Shown in pieces: positions 30,939-39,790 of a stretch of DNA of 64,000 nucleotides. A program made the translations under genes and the position numbers. The stretch's first letter is position 1. Each line of letters starts with the position of its first letter. Source of the stretch: Marixanthomonas ophiurae (GTDB taxonomy: Bacteria > Bacteroidota > Bacteroidia > Flavobacteriales > Flavobacteriaceae). The stretch lies in NCBI RefSeq assembly GCF_003413745.1, contig NZ_QVID01000001.1, positions 124,001-188,000 of the forward strand. Reading direction: 5' to 3'. The notes beneath the pieces were generated by a model. The model did no database searches, was not told the origin of the DNA, and worked only from the letters and a program-made list of their open reading frames with translations.

Positions 30939-33477
30939 ACAGGCGTTTCCACTCGTCTTGATCATGTGTTTTTTCTTTAGTCTTTCTATTCTTGGGCAGA
31001 CAGAAGGAAAGAAATCTTTGTTTGCAGTTATACAACAATTGGAAGAACAGCACAATATCCGTTTTTCCTATGTTCCAGATGAAATCTCAGATATATCAGT
31101 TACAGTTCCTGAAAAAACCGATTCGCTTCAAGAAGTCCTTGCTCAATTGAACAATCAAACTTCTTTACAGTTTACACTTTTGGACGATAGATATGTAACC
31201 GTAGTATCACGGCAACAGAAAAGCAATTACTGCGGGAGAATCATTGCTGCTGAAACCAGTGAACCTTTAGAAGGAGCCAATATCGTTGTAAAAAATTTTA
31301 ATTTTTCAACAGTAAGTACCGCAGAAGGCTTTTTTTCAATTCCTAGACAAGTTCCTTCGGAAGGGTTTATTACTATTAGCTATCTTGGATATCATACCAT
31401 AAATCTCTCAATAAATCAATTGACTGCAGCATGTCCAACGATTATGGTCCACTCAAAATCTACAGCTCTTGACGAGGTTTATATTCAGACTTATTTAGTG
31501 CAAGGAGTGAGCAAAAAAACCGATGGTTCTATTACATTAAACACTGAGAATTTCGGATTGATACCCGGCCAAATAGAGAATGATGTGTTACAGATTTCCC
31601 AAGCGCTGCCAGGAGTGGAAAGTGCAGATGAAACCATATCAAACATCAACATTCGCGGAGGAACACATGATGAAAATCTATTGCTCTGGGATGATATAAA
31701 AATGTACCAAAGCGGTCATTTTTTCGGATTAATTTCTGCCTTTAACCCAGACCTCACCAAACAGGTTTCCATTTATAAAAATGGAACACCACCCCGTTTT
31801 GGCGAAAGTGTTTCTGGGGTAATTGATATGCGTTCAAAGAACACGGTAACTGAAGATTTTTCAGCAGGTGTGGGACTAAATTTAATTAATGGAAGTGCAT
31901 TTGCTAATATTCCTCTTTCTGATAAAGCAAGTATTCAAATTTCAGGCAGGCATTCACTCTCTTTTTTAGAAACCCCAGTTTATAATACGTACTCTGAACG
32001 TATTTTTCAGGATACAGAAATAACAAACATTGAAAACCCAGAAAACGAAACCCAAATTACAGCCGATGAAGATTTCAATTTCTATGATTTTAGCACAAAA
32101 CTACTTTGGGATATTTCAGAAAAAGATGCCATTCGGGTTAATTTTTTAACCATAGACAACTCGTTGGACTTTACTGAAAGTATTGACGGTTCCAATCAAT
32201 CAAAAACCAGTGAATTACAACAACGAAGTCTCGTTGGAGGTGTTTCTTGGAACCGAAACTGGAGTGACGGTTTTGAAACAACAGCTTTGCTTTATGGTTC
32301 TTATTATCTATTAAATGCAACCAACAAAGACCTTTTTACCACCCAACAGCAATTTCAAGAAAATGAAGTATTAGAGGACGGAGCGAAGATTGACTCCCGT
32401 TTTACTATCTCAAAAAAAATTGAATTACAGTCCGGATATCAGTTTTCAGAAATCGGCATTGGTAATACCCAAGATATAAACATTCCGCGTTTTAGGGTTT
32501 ATAATAAAGAAGTGTTGCGTACGCATTCGGTTTTTTCAAACATAACCTATACGCCCAATCAAGAATTAACGGTTATCAATGCTGGGGCCCGAGCATCTTA
32601 TTTCGAAAAATTTGACAAGCTCTTAGTAGAACCTAGATTGAGCGTCCACCAAAAATTAGGTAATGGATTTTCAGTTGAAACCATGGGTGAATTTAAAAGC
32701 CAGACCACTACTCAGCGTATTGATTTTGAAAGTGACTTTTTAGGCGTCGAAAAAAGACGGTGGGTGTTAGCCAATGACAACAATATACCTATTCTTGAAA
32801 GTAAGCAAGCTTCGCTTGGGTTTGGGTATAATAAAAACAATTGGCTAATTACATTGGAAGGGTTTTATAAAGAAGTTTCAGGAATCACTACGTCCAACCA
32901 AGGGTTTCAAAATCAGTTTCAATTTGTGAGAGCAACTGGAGATTACACAGCTAACGGCCTAGAGTTTGTATTCAATAAAAACGCACGGCACTTTAGTACT
33001 TGGGTTAGCTATTTATTTATGAAAAACGATTACACTTTCGAAACGCTTATCCCTTCGGAATTTCCAAATAATATTGACATTCGGCATTCTGCAACGGTTG
33101 CCGGTTCGTATTCATTAAATAAGTTTAAACTGGCTTTAGGAATCAATTGGCATAGCGGAAAACCGTATACTATTCCCGTTCCCGGAGAGGAAATTATTGA
33201 AGTAAATGGTCAAGATACAATACAATATGATATTCCGAATAATGAACGCTTACCAGATTATTTTAGGGCTGACTTTTCAGCGGAATATCTTTGGGGAATT
33301 TCTCAAAATGTAGATGCTAAAATCAATGTTGCTGTGCTCAATCTACTAAATAAAGAAAACACGCTAAACATCCGATATGCTTTGGACACAGATGAAAATA
33401 ACGAAAGCCGAATTAACCAAGTGGAAGAAATATCGCTAGGTCTTACACCAAATATTTCAGTACAAGTGTTGTTTTAA
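30919..33477 (+). CDS. TonB-dependent receptor with STN signalling domain
   Basis: 852 aa outer-membrane receptor. Signal peptide (to about residue 27, ILGQ), then an STN domain (about 33-110: SLFAVIQQLEEQHNIRFSYVP...LQFTLLDDRYVTVV), a carboxypeptidase-D-like regulatory domain (about 117-190: CGRIIAAETSEPLEGANIVV), the plug (INIRGGTHDENLLLWDDIKMYQSGHFFGL) and a 22-strand-type barrel ending in LTPNISVQVLF with terminal Phe. The STN domain places it as the sensor of the FecI/FecR pathway. It has no adjacent SusD, so the substrate is unlikely to be a typical glycan of a PUL; an iron chelate or small peptide is possible. Co-transcribed and overlapping with fecR. Confidence 0.93.
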   Translation: MQPKTSKQAFPLVLIMCFFFSLSILGQTEGKKSLFAVIQQLEEQHNIRFSYVPDEISDISVTVPEKTDSLQEVLAQLNNQTSLQFTLLDDRYVTVVSRQQKSNYCGRIIAAETSEPLEGANIVVKNFNFSTVSTAEGFFSIPRQVPSEGFITISYLGYHTINLSINQLTAACPTIMVHSKSTALDEVYIQTYLVQGVSKKTDGSITLNTENFGLIPGQIENDVLQISQALPGVESADETISNINIRGGTHDENLLLWDDIKMYQSGHFFGLISAFNPDLTKQVSIYKNGTPPRFGESVSGVIDMRSKNTVTEDFSAGVGLNLINGSAFANIPLSDKASIQISGRHSLSFLETPVYNTYSERIFQDTEITNIENPENETQITADEDFNFYDFSTKLLWDISEKDAIRVNFLTIDNSLDFTESIDGSNQSKTSELQQRSLVGGVSWNRNWSDGFETTALLYGSYYLLNATNKDLFTTQQQFQENEVLEDGAKIDSRFTISKKIELQSGYQFSEIGIGNTQDINIPRFRVYNKEVLRTHSVFSNITYTPNQELTVINAGARASYFEKFDKLLVEPRLSVHQKLGNGFSVETMGEFKSQTTTQRIDFESDFLGVEKRRWVLANDNNIPILESKQASLGFGYNKNNWLITLEGFYKEVSGITTSNQGFQNQFQFVRATGDYTANGLEFVFNKNARHFSTWVSYLFMKNDYTFETLIPSEFPNNIDIRHSATVAGSYSLNKFKLALGINWHSGKPYTIPVPGEEIIEVNGQDTIQYDIPNNERLPDYFRADFSAEYLWGISQNVDAKINVAVLNLLNKENTLNIRYALDTDENNESRINQVEEISLGLTPNISVQVLF

Positions 33478-33486
33478 AAAAACAAC

Positions 33487-35262
33487 TTACATCCGTTCTG
33501 GAACTTCTATTCCCAATAATGAAAAAGCGGTCTTAATTACTTTCGCAACCGCATCTGCTAAGTGAACTCTAAACTGTTTTTCTTCATCAGTATCAGCCCC
33601 TAAAATAGATACATTTTGATAGAAGGAATTGAATTCTTTTACCAAATCGTAGGTGTAATTAGCTAATAACGCCGGACTGAAGTTTTCTGCAGCCAACTGC
33701 ACGGTTTCAGGAAATAGTTGTAGTTGTTTCAACAACTCTTTCTCCTTTTCATGTAATTGATTTACGGTCAGAGGTCGCTGAGTGGAGTCGAAGCGGGCCT
33801 TTCGCAAAATTGATTGAATCCGCGCATACGTATATTGAATAAACGGACCGGTATTCCCTTGAAAATCAACACTTTCTTCAGGGTTGAATAAAATTCGTTT
33901 TTTAGGATCTACCTTCAATATGTAGTATTTTAACGCCCCTAAACCGATGGTTTTATACAATTCTTTCTTTTCATCAGCTGTAAAGTCATCAATCTTTCCT
34001 AATTCTTCTGAAATTTTACCAGCAGTGGCGGCCATTTCAGAAATTAGATCATCGGCATCCACGACGGTTCCTTCTCTACTTTTCATTTTACCGGATGGTA
34101 AATCAACCATGCCGTAACTTAAATGATACAGGTTTTCGGCCCAACTATACCCTAATTTTTTCAAGATTAAGAATAACACTTTAAAATGGTAATCTTGCTC
34201 ATTCCCTACGGTATAGATCATTCCGCTGGCGTCCGGATGGTCTTTTATACGCTGAATAGCGGTACCGATATCCTGCGTCATATAAACTGCTGTTCCGTCT
34301 GCTCGTAATACTAGTTTTTCGTCCAACCCTTCATCAGTAAGGTCACACCAAACGGATCCATCTTCTTTTTTAAAGAACACTCCTTTTTCTAAGCCTTCTT
34401 CAATATTATCTTTTCCTAATAAATAGGTTTCACTTTCGTAATAATAGCTGTCAAAATCAACGCCCAAGGCATCGTAGGTTTTTTCGAATCCTTTATATAC
34501 CCAGCCATTCATTTTTTTCCAAAGGGTCACCACCTCATCATCTCCTTGTTCCCATTTTTGAAGCATGTGTTGGGCCTCTTTTAAAATAGGCGCTTCGGCT
34601 TTTGCTTCCTCTTCTGTTTTTCCTTCAGCTTGTAATTGAGCTACTTCCTTTTTGTATTCTTTATCAAACCGTACGTAATAATTCCCAACTAACTTATCCC
34701 CTTTTAATCCGGCAGATTCAGGGGTTTCACCGTCTCCATACCGTTTCCAAGCCAGCATACTTTTACAAATATGAATTCCTCGGTCGTTTATAATCTGGGT
34801 TTTATAGGTTTTTTTACCGCTTGCTTGTAAAATTTCAGCTACTGAATAGCCTAATAAAATATTTCGAATATGTCCTAAATGCAGGGGTTTATTAGTGTTT
34901 GGCGAAGAATATTCAACCAACACCGCATCGTCTCCTTGCGGCTCTTTTCCGAAGGTAGAAAAATCGGTTACCGCATTGAAAAACTCTAAATAATACGCAT
35001 CGCTTAAAACAATATTTAAAAACCCTTTTACCACATTGAATTTTGAAACTTCTGTTACATTTTCAACTAAGTAATTTCCTATCGCTTCTCCAATTTTAAC
35101 CGGATTTCCTTTTACCACCCGAAGCATCGGGAACACCACTACCGTGATATCACCTTCAAAATCTTTACGCGTGGCTTGAAATTCCACGGTTTCAAGATTA
35201 GCGTCGAAAATTGATGTCACTGCTTCCTTAATTTTGGCAGTTAAAACGTCCTGAAGTTGCAT
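33487..35262 (-). CDS. argS: Arginyl-tRNA synthetase
   Basis: 591 aa class I synthetase that charges tRNA-Arg. The HIGH motif is PLHLGHIRNILLG (about residues 118-130), and the KMSKS-like loop reads GKMKSREGTVV, usual for ArgRS. The N-terminal Add-1 domain and the C-terminal anticodon-binding domain (FNSFYQNVSIL...FSLLGIEVPERM) are present. Odd feature: residues about 489-499 (RFDSTQRP region) are encoded by a copy of the dispersed short repeat at 33771-33797, placed at the junction before the anticodon-binding domain and kept in frame. Convergent with the TonB receptor gene (9-bp gap). Confidence 0.96.
   Translation of the reverse strand: MQLQDVLTAKIKEAVTSIFDANLETVEFQATRKDFEGDITVVVFPMLRVVKGNPVKIGEAIGNYLVENVTEVSKFNVVKGFLNIVLSDAYYLEFFNAVTDFSTFGKEPQGDDAVLVEYSSPNTNKPLHLGHIRNILLGYSVAEILQASGKKTYKTQIINDRGIHICKSMLAWKRYGDGETPESAGLKGDKLVGNYYVRFDKEYKKEVAQLQAEGKTEEEAKAEAPILKEAQHMLQKWEQGDDEVVTLWKKMNGWVYKGFEKTYDALGVDFDSYYYESETYLLGKDNIEEGLEKGVFFKKEDGSVWCDLTDEGLDEKLVLRADGTAVYMTQDIGTAIQRIKDHPDASGMIYTVGNEQDYHFKVLFLILKKLGYSWAENLYHLSYGMVDLPSGKMKSREGTVVDADDLISEMAATAGKISEELGKIDDFTADEKKELYKTIGLGALKYYILKVDPKKRILFNPEESVDFQGNTGPFIQYTYARIQSILRKARFDSTQRPLTVNQLHEKEKELLKQLQLFPETVQLAAENFSPALLANYTYDLVKEFNSFYQNVSILGADTDEEKQFRVHLADAVAKVIKTAFSLLGIEVPERM
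33771..33797. repeat. Dispersed short repeat, copy 4, inside argS
   Basis: GGTCGCTGAGTGGAGTCGAAG, read on the minus strand as CTTCGACTCCACTCAGCGACC, matches the dispersed CGACTnCnCTCA element found elsewhere in intergenic DNA. Here it is part of the argS reading frame and adds a short loop. Confidence 0.5.
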
Positions 35263-35279
35263 AGGTTTAATTTTAGGTG

Positions 35280-35287
35280 CAAAGATA
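35280..35287 (-). promoter_or_regulatory. -7 promoter box of argS
   Basis: Minus-strand TATCTTTG, a perfect TAnnTTTG, 17 bp before the argS ATG at 35262. Confidence 0.5.
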
Positions 35288-35305
35288 GTTTTTTAATGAG
35301 AAATG

Positions 35306-35337
35306 GAAGCTGAAGTTGAAATTGAAAATCGAAGTTT
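35306..35337. repeat. TTGAAA simple repeat (partner of 11651-11676)
   Basis: AAGCTGAAGTTGAAATTGAA and the following AATCGAAGTTT form an imperfect hexamer repeat that is almost the reverse complement of the TTTCAA-rich repeat upstream of the gene at 11817. Confidence 0.35.
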
Positions 35338-35346
35338 TAAAATGTG

Positions 35347-35354
35347 TATCTTTA
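35347..35354 (+). promoter_or_regulatory. -7 promoter box of the gene at 35365
   Basis: TATCTTTA, 10 bp before the GTG start; the leader would be only a few nucleotides. Confidence 0.4.
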
Positions 35355-35364
35355 AAAGAAAAAA

Positions 35365-35790
35365 GTGCTTCTCAACGTATCATACAACGACAAACAAATA
35401 AGGAAAAAAATTGAAACCGAAGTTGGTAAACCATTCTCCCTAAAAGAACGTATTCAACTTGGTGGAATTGGTTCTTCAAAACTAATTATTACTGAAATGA
35501 GTGTTCAAATTCATAATTTGTTAATTCTAGATAATAACCGCAATCAATGTAATATTGAAATGCGGCCCAATGGAATTCTCGTAGGGTTTCGATCGTTATT
35601 AGAATCGTACATTTTAGTAATTCCTTATTACAAACTTTCTTTATACAAAGGTAAGGCTGAAGAGTATTCCATTTATCGAGATGACTATTTTGTAAAAGTA
35701 GAAGCTAAAGACAAAGCCACACATAAGTTTATGAACAAAGTATTAGCTGCTAAAGCGGAAGCCTCGCCTACCCGTTTAGAAGATTTATAA
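35365..35790 (+). CDS. Conserved-looking cytoplasmic protein, unknown function (GTG start)
   Basis: 141 aa. No ATG is available near the 5-prime end; GTG at 35365 follows the promoter box closely. It has no signal peptide or membrane helix. The sequence alternates charged and hydrophobic strands (NIEMRPNGILVGFRSLLESYILVIPYYKLSLYKG), suggesting a PH-like or small beta-barrel fold. I recognise no named family. It stands between argS and marC, each with its own expression signals. Confidence 0.65.
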   Translation: MLLNVSYNDKQIRKKIETEVGKPFSLKERIQLGGIGSSKLIITEMSVQIHNLLILDNNRNQCNIEMRPNGILVGFRSLLESYILVIPYYKLSLYKGKAEEYSIYRDDYFVKVEAKDKATHKFMNKVLAAKAEASPTRLEDL

Positions 35791-35867
35791 CTTCACATTT
35801 TACAACCTTTATTTAAACTTTTGGTAAACTCTATGAAGGTAAATCGTCTGTCCTTTGCAAAAAAACG

Positions 35868-36500
35868 ATGGACTTATTTTTATATGTATTTGCCGCTTTA
35901 TTTTCGGTGATAAATCCGCTGGGGACAGTCCCTGTATTTGTAGGATTAACAAGTGATGAAACTTCAATAGAACGCAATAAAACCTCTTTACTAACTGCTA
36001 TAAATACGACTGTAATTTTAATTATTTGCTTTTTTGCAGGAACGTATATTCTAGATTTTTTCAGCATTAGTCTAAATGCCTTACGAATTGCCGGCGGAAT
36101 GATTATCGTGTCGTCCGGTTTTGCTTTATTAACTGGCACCTTTTCTAAGCATAAAGGAATGAAGAACAAACGGGTAAAGAAAGACCTAAGTAATAGAGAA
36201 AAAATATCACTAACACCTTTGGCCATTCCCATGCTTGCTGGACCAGGCGCAATTTCAATTTTAATTACGTACAATCAAGAATACAGTAAAACTAGTGAGA
36301 TAGTGCTTATTCTTTTAGCCGTTGTAGCTGTAGGATTCGCTACCTTTTTAATGCTTCGGTTTGCGCCTTATTTAACCAAACTTTTGGGTGCTTCGGGAAT
36401 TAACGCAATATCGAGGATAGTTGGGTTTATTGTTATTTCAATAGGAATAGAATATATAAGCAGTGCGGTAATATTAATTATACAAAATTTAGAATTGTAA
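35868..36500 (+). CDS. MarC family (UPF0056) membrane protein
   Basis: 210 aa with six transmembrane helices. Typical MarC motifs are LFSVINPLGTVPVFVGLT near the N-terminus, RIAGGMIIVSSGFALL, and TPLAIPMLAGPGAISILI in the middle. The family has no proven transport substrate; the old link to antibiotic resistance in E. coli was not upheld. It ends 3 bp from the convergent gene at 36504. Confidence 0.9.
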   Translation: MDLFLYVFAALFSVINPLGTVPVFVGLTSDETSIERNKTSLLTAINTTVILIICFFAGTYILDFFSISLNALRIAGGMIIVSSGFALLTGTFSKHKGMKNKRVKKDLSNREKISLTPLAIPMLAGPGAISILITYNQEYSKTSEIVLILLAVVAVGFATFLMLRFAPYLTKLLGASGINAISRIVGFIVISIGIEYISSAVILIIQNLEL

Positions 36501-36503
36501 TAG

Positions 36504-36710
36504 TTACCTTCTGTTTTTAACAAATACGCCAGCTAACAAAGCCAAAACCCCTAACGCAATCATGGCAAGGGTTTGATTGTTTAAGCCTTCTTTTGCTGAG
36601 ACTTCTAACGGACCAATATCTACAACTTCTTGAGGAACAAACGCGTTGTATAAGCCAAAAACAATTAATAAAATGCCTACTACAATTAGAATCAATTTTA
36701 AAACTTTCAT
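36504..36710 (-). CDS. Small two-helix membrane protein
   Basis: 68 aa with two membrane helices (about residues 3-22 and 48-64) around a polar loop QEVVDIGPLEVSAKEGLNNQT that would face the periplasm, ending KNRR. It resembles DUF3185-like small membrane proteins, which have no known role. A TATCTTTA box at 36729-36736 provides a promoter. Confidence 0.65.
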   Translation of the reverse strand: MKVLKLILIVVGILLIVFGLYNAFVPQEVVDIGPLEVSAKEGLNNQTLAMIALGVLALLAGVFVKNRR

Positions 36711-36728
36711 ATAATTTGGTTTACTCTA

Positions 36729-36736
36729 TAAAGATA
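36729..36736 (-). promoter_or_regulatory. -7 promoter box of the gene at 36504-36710
   Basis: Minus-strand TATCTTTA, 18 bp before the ATG at 36710. Confidence 0.4.
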
Positions 36737-36791
36737 GCATTAAAATTAAGCAATTAACGAATCTTTGTATTTCTGTCTAACAATAAATAGG

Positions 36792-36799
36792 TATCTTTA
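36792..36799 (+). promoter_or_regulatory. -7 promoter box of the SDR/DUF2867 gene
   Basis: TATCTTTA, 10 bp before the TTG start at 36810; TTTG at 36764-36767 could be the -33 element, though the 24-bp gap is long. Confidence 0.4.
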
Positions 36800-36809
36800 A
36801 ACAAAAAGA

Positions 36810-38234
36810 TTGAAAATACTACTCACTGGCGCTAACGGTTATATTGGTTTACGATTGCTTCCCTCTTTATTAGAAAAAGGACACGAAGTTATTTGTTGTG
36901 TACGTGATAAAAATAGAATTCCTTTAGACCCTGAAACCCGAAAGCGGATTAGTTTCTATGAAGTTGATTTTTTAAAAGAAGTTGATACTACTGACTTTCC
37001 AAAAGATATTGACGCAGCATATTATCTCATCCATTCTATGAGCGCCTCCACAAACGATTTCGATGAGTTAGAAGCCAAAGCTGCTAAAAATTTTAACAAG
37101 TATCTTGCTGAAGCTTCGGTTAAACACGTAGTTTATTTAAGTGGAATTGTCAATGAAGACAGTTTATCTAAACACCTATCTTCCCGAAAAAAAGTAGAAG
37201 AAATACTTTATGAAGGCAATTACAATTTAACGGTTTTACGAGCTGGAATTGTAGTAGGTAGTGGAAGTTCTTCCTTTGAAATAATACGTGACCTTTGTGA
37301 AAAGCTACCCATTATGGTTACACCAAAATGGTTAAAAACGCGAATACAACCAATTGCCATTCGCGATGTGATTTCCTTTTTATCTGAAGTACTTTTAAAA
37401 GAAGTCTGCTACAACCAATCTTTTGATATTGGCGGTCCCGATGTTTTGACCTACAAGCAAATGCTTTTAAAATATGCAAAGGTTAGAAAGTTGAAGTTAT
37501 GGATTATTTCGGTCCCAGTTATGTCACCACGGTTATCTTCTTATTGGCTGTATTTTGTTACTTCTACCACATACAAATTAGCAGTTAATTTAGTGGACAG
37601 TATGCGTCATGAAGTTGTAGCTCGCGATAATAAATTGCAAGAAATATTGAATATCCAACCTATTACGTATGAAGAAGCCATAAAAAATGCATTTATAAAA
37701 ATTGAGCAAAACCTCGTAATATCCAGTTGGAAAGACTCTTTAGTTGCGGGAAGACTTTCCAATTTAAAAGGATATATTCAAGTTCCTACATTTGGATGTT
37801 TAAAAGATGAGCAATCGATTGAAGTCAAAAATCCTGAAGCTGTTTTAGAAAATATCTGGTCTATCGGTGGTACTCGAGGTTGGTACTATGGAAACTGGTT
37901 ATGGAAAGTACGTGGTTTTATGGATCAACTTGTTGGTGGTGTTGGTTTACGAAGAGGTCGCACACACCCTAATAAAATTTACGCGGGTGACTCATTAGAT
38001 TTTTGGCGCGTTTTATATGCAGACAAAGAAGAAAAGAGACTATTACTCTTTGCTGAAATGAGAGTGCCCGGTGAAGCATGGTTAGATTTCTGTATAGATG
38101 AGAATAATGTACTGCACCAAACCGCTACCTTCAGGCCTAAAGGCTTGTTAGGGCGTTTATATTGGTATACCATGCTACCATTTCATTATTTTATTTTTAG
38201 CGGAATGATAAACAATATTGCCAAAACAGAATAA
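36810..38234 (+). CDS. NAD(P)-binding SDR protein with C-terminal DUF2867 domain (TTG start)
   Basis: 474 aa. An atypical/extended short-chain dehydrogenase domain comes first: LLTGANGYIGLRLLPSLLEKGHEVICCVRD (Rossmann GxxGxxG) to about residue 300, with HVVYLSGIV and a LRAGIVVGSGSSSFEIIRDL segment. Residues about 325-470 are DUF2867 (GGTRGWYYGNWLWKVRGFMDQLVGGVGLRRGR...GEAWLDFCID...TATFRPKGLLGRLYWYTMLPFHYFIF). The combination is common in Bacteroidota and actinobacteria; the substrate is unknown. The TTG start follows the promoter closely and begins the Rossmann strand exactly where homologous proteins do. Confidence 0.85.
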   Translation: MKILLTGANGYIGLRLLPSLLEKGHEVICCVRDKNRIPLDPETRKRISFYEVDFLKEVDTTDFPKDIDAAYYLIHSMSASTNDFDELEAKAAKNFNKYLAEASVKHVVYLSGIVNEDSLSKHLSSRKKVEEILYEGNYNLTVLRAGIVVGSGSSSFEIIRDLCEKLPIMVTPKWLKTRIQPIAIRDVISFLSEVLLKEVCYNQSFDIGGPDVLTYKQMLLKYAKVRKLKLWIISVPVMSPRLSSYWLYFVTSTTYKLAVNLVDSMRHEVVARDNKLQEILNIQPITYEEAIKNAFIKIEQNLVISSWKDSLVAGRLSNLKGYIQVPTFGCLKDEQSIEVKNPEAVLENIWSIGGTRGWYYGNWLWKVRGFMDQLVGGVGLRRGRTHPNKIYAGDSLDFWRVLYADKEEKRLLLFAEMRVPGEAWLDFCIDENNVLHQTATFRPKGLLGRLYWYTMLPFHYFIFSGMINNIAKTE

Positions 38235-38281
38235 ATAGCATTTCAAAAATGATTTGTACTATTGTATAAGCACAATCTGTT

Positions 38282-39784
38282 TTGAAAATCTTCAACATAT
38301 TTAAAAAGAATAAACTCCTCAGTATCTCATTGGGGTTATTGCTGCTATTTTCCTTATTTCTCTACATAAAAACGATTGAAACATACGCCCTAATTGAAAG
38401 CTTATCTATTTGGGTGCGCAATTATTTTGGCTCTTTTTATTTATATCTCGGTCTAGGCTGTGTCCTTTTATTATTAGCAATTGCCATTTCGCCTTGGGGA
38501 ACTTATAAATTAGGTCATGCAAATGAAAAACCTGCTTTTAAACGCCTACCTTGGATTGCAATGTTGTATAGTGCCGGAATGGGTTCAGGAATTTTACTGC
38601 GAGCAGTGCAAGAACCGGTATTTATGCAGCAAAACCCACCCCTTTCTACGGGTATTTCTTCGGAAGTGATTGCGCTGGAATTTACCTTTTATCAATGGGG
38701 ATTTACAGCTTGGGCTTTTTACGCCGTATTTGCTTTGGCAATTGGGTACGCCGTGTTTCATAAAAATAAAACCGTAGCGACTAGCAGTACGTTTTCTTTG
38801 TTATTTCAGAAAGAAGGAAATGGATTTCTCACGGGTATTGACATTCTCACGATATTAACCACAATTTTCGGCTTAGTGGCTGCTTTAGGCCTAGGTGCTT
38901 CGCAAATTAAAGGAGGTTTAGATCATTTATTTAAAGCAGATTTTAGTTACCAATTAATTATAATATTGGTCATTGCAATTGGAGTATTAGCATTACTTTC
39001 CGCCTTAAGTGGTGTTGAAAAAGGGATTAAGCGTATTTCTACAATGAATATTTATATAACTGTTGCCTTGCTGCTATTTGTGTTTTTACAAAGTGATATG
39101 CTTTTAATTATAGAACAACTCGCAACCGGAATATATCGATATATCATCGATTTTATTCCAATGAGTTTAGCGATAGGAAAATTTGATCCTGGTATTGAAT
39201 TTTTAACCGATTGGACGTATTATTATTGGGCATTTTGGTTGGCGTGGGCACCTTTTACTGGAATGTTCATCGCGCGCATTTCAAAAGGAAGAACGATACG
39301 GGAAACTATTATTGCAGTTTTGCTTATTCCTTCTTTAGGATCCTTTTTCTGGTTTACCACCTTTGGGCAATCTGCTTTTGATATGATTTCGGAATGGGGA
39401 AGCTATTCCGGAGAATTTGACAATGTATTTACCTCTATTTTTGTCTTTTTTGAAGCGTATCCGCTCACATCCATTATAAATTCCATAGTTATTTTATTAT
39501 TGGTTAGTTTCTTAGTGACGTCCGTTGATTCAGCAATATATGTTTTAAGCATGTTTACCGATAAAGGCAGCCAAAACCCCAATAAAAAACAACGGTTGCT
39601 TTGGGGAATAATCTTGATCATTTTTTCCGTAGGAATAGTGCTTTTAGGTCACGCCAAAGAAGATAGCAATGTATTAATCGCTATGCAAAAATTGTTGATT
39701 ATCACTTCCCTACCATTAAGTTTACTTATGGTTCTAATGATTGGTTTGTGGCTTCGAGATTTAGTAAATCACAAAAAAGAATAG
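38282..39784 (+). CDS. BCCT family betaine/carnitine/choline transporter (TTG start)
   Basis: 500 aa, about 12 transmembrane helices. The BCCT signature lies in WTYYYWAFWLAWAPFTGMFIARISKGRTIRE (helix 8, with the aromatic substrate box) and MLYSAGMGSGILLRAVQEP (helix 3). It probably takes up betaine or a related quaternary amine with Na+ or H+ for osmoprotection. MGSGILLRA differs from the GMGIGL form of Na+-coupled members, so ion coupling is open. It lacks the long charged C-terminal tail of osmosensing BetP. It lies 47 bp after the SDR gene and may be co-transcribed. Confidence 0.9.
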   Translation: MKIFNIFKKNKLLSISLGLLLLFSLFLYIKTIETYALIESLSIWVRNYFGSFYLYLGLGCVLLLLAIAISPWGTYKLGHANEKPAFKRLPWIAMLYSAGMGSGILLRAVQEPVFMQQNPPLSTGISSEVIALEFTFYQWGFTAWAFYAVFALAIGYAVFHKNKTVATSSTFSLLFQKEGNGFLTGIDILTILTTIFGLVAALGLGASQIKGGLDHLFKADFSYQLIIILVIAIGVLALLSALSGVEKGIKRISTMNIYITVALLLFVFLQSDMLLIIEQLATGIYRYIIDFIPMSLAIGKFDPGIEFLTDWTYYYWAFWLAWAPFTGMFIARISKGRTIRETIIAVLLIPSLGSFFWFTTFGQSAFDMISEWGSYSGEFDNVFTSIFVFFEAYPLTSIINSIVILLLVSFLVTSVDSAIYVLSMFTDKGSQNPNKKQRLLWGIILIIFSVGIVLLGHAKEDSNVLIAMQKLLIITSLPLSLLMVLMIGLWLRDLVNHKKE

Positions 39785-39790
39785 TTTTTT

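Noticed and set aside
30919-33477. SusC-type polysaccharide-utilization receptor
   Set aside because: No SusD partner or glycoside hydrolase is nearby and the STN domain with FecI/FecR points to a Fec-type signalling receptor.
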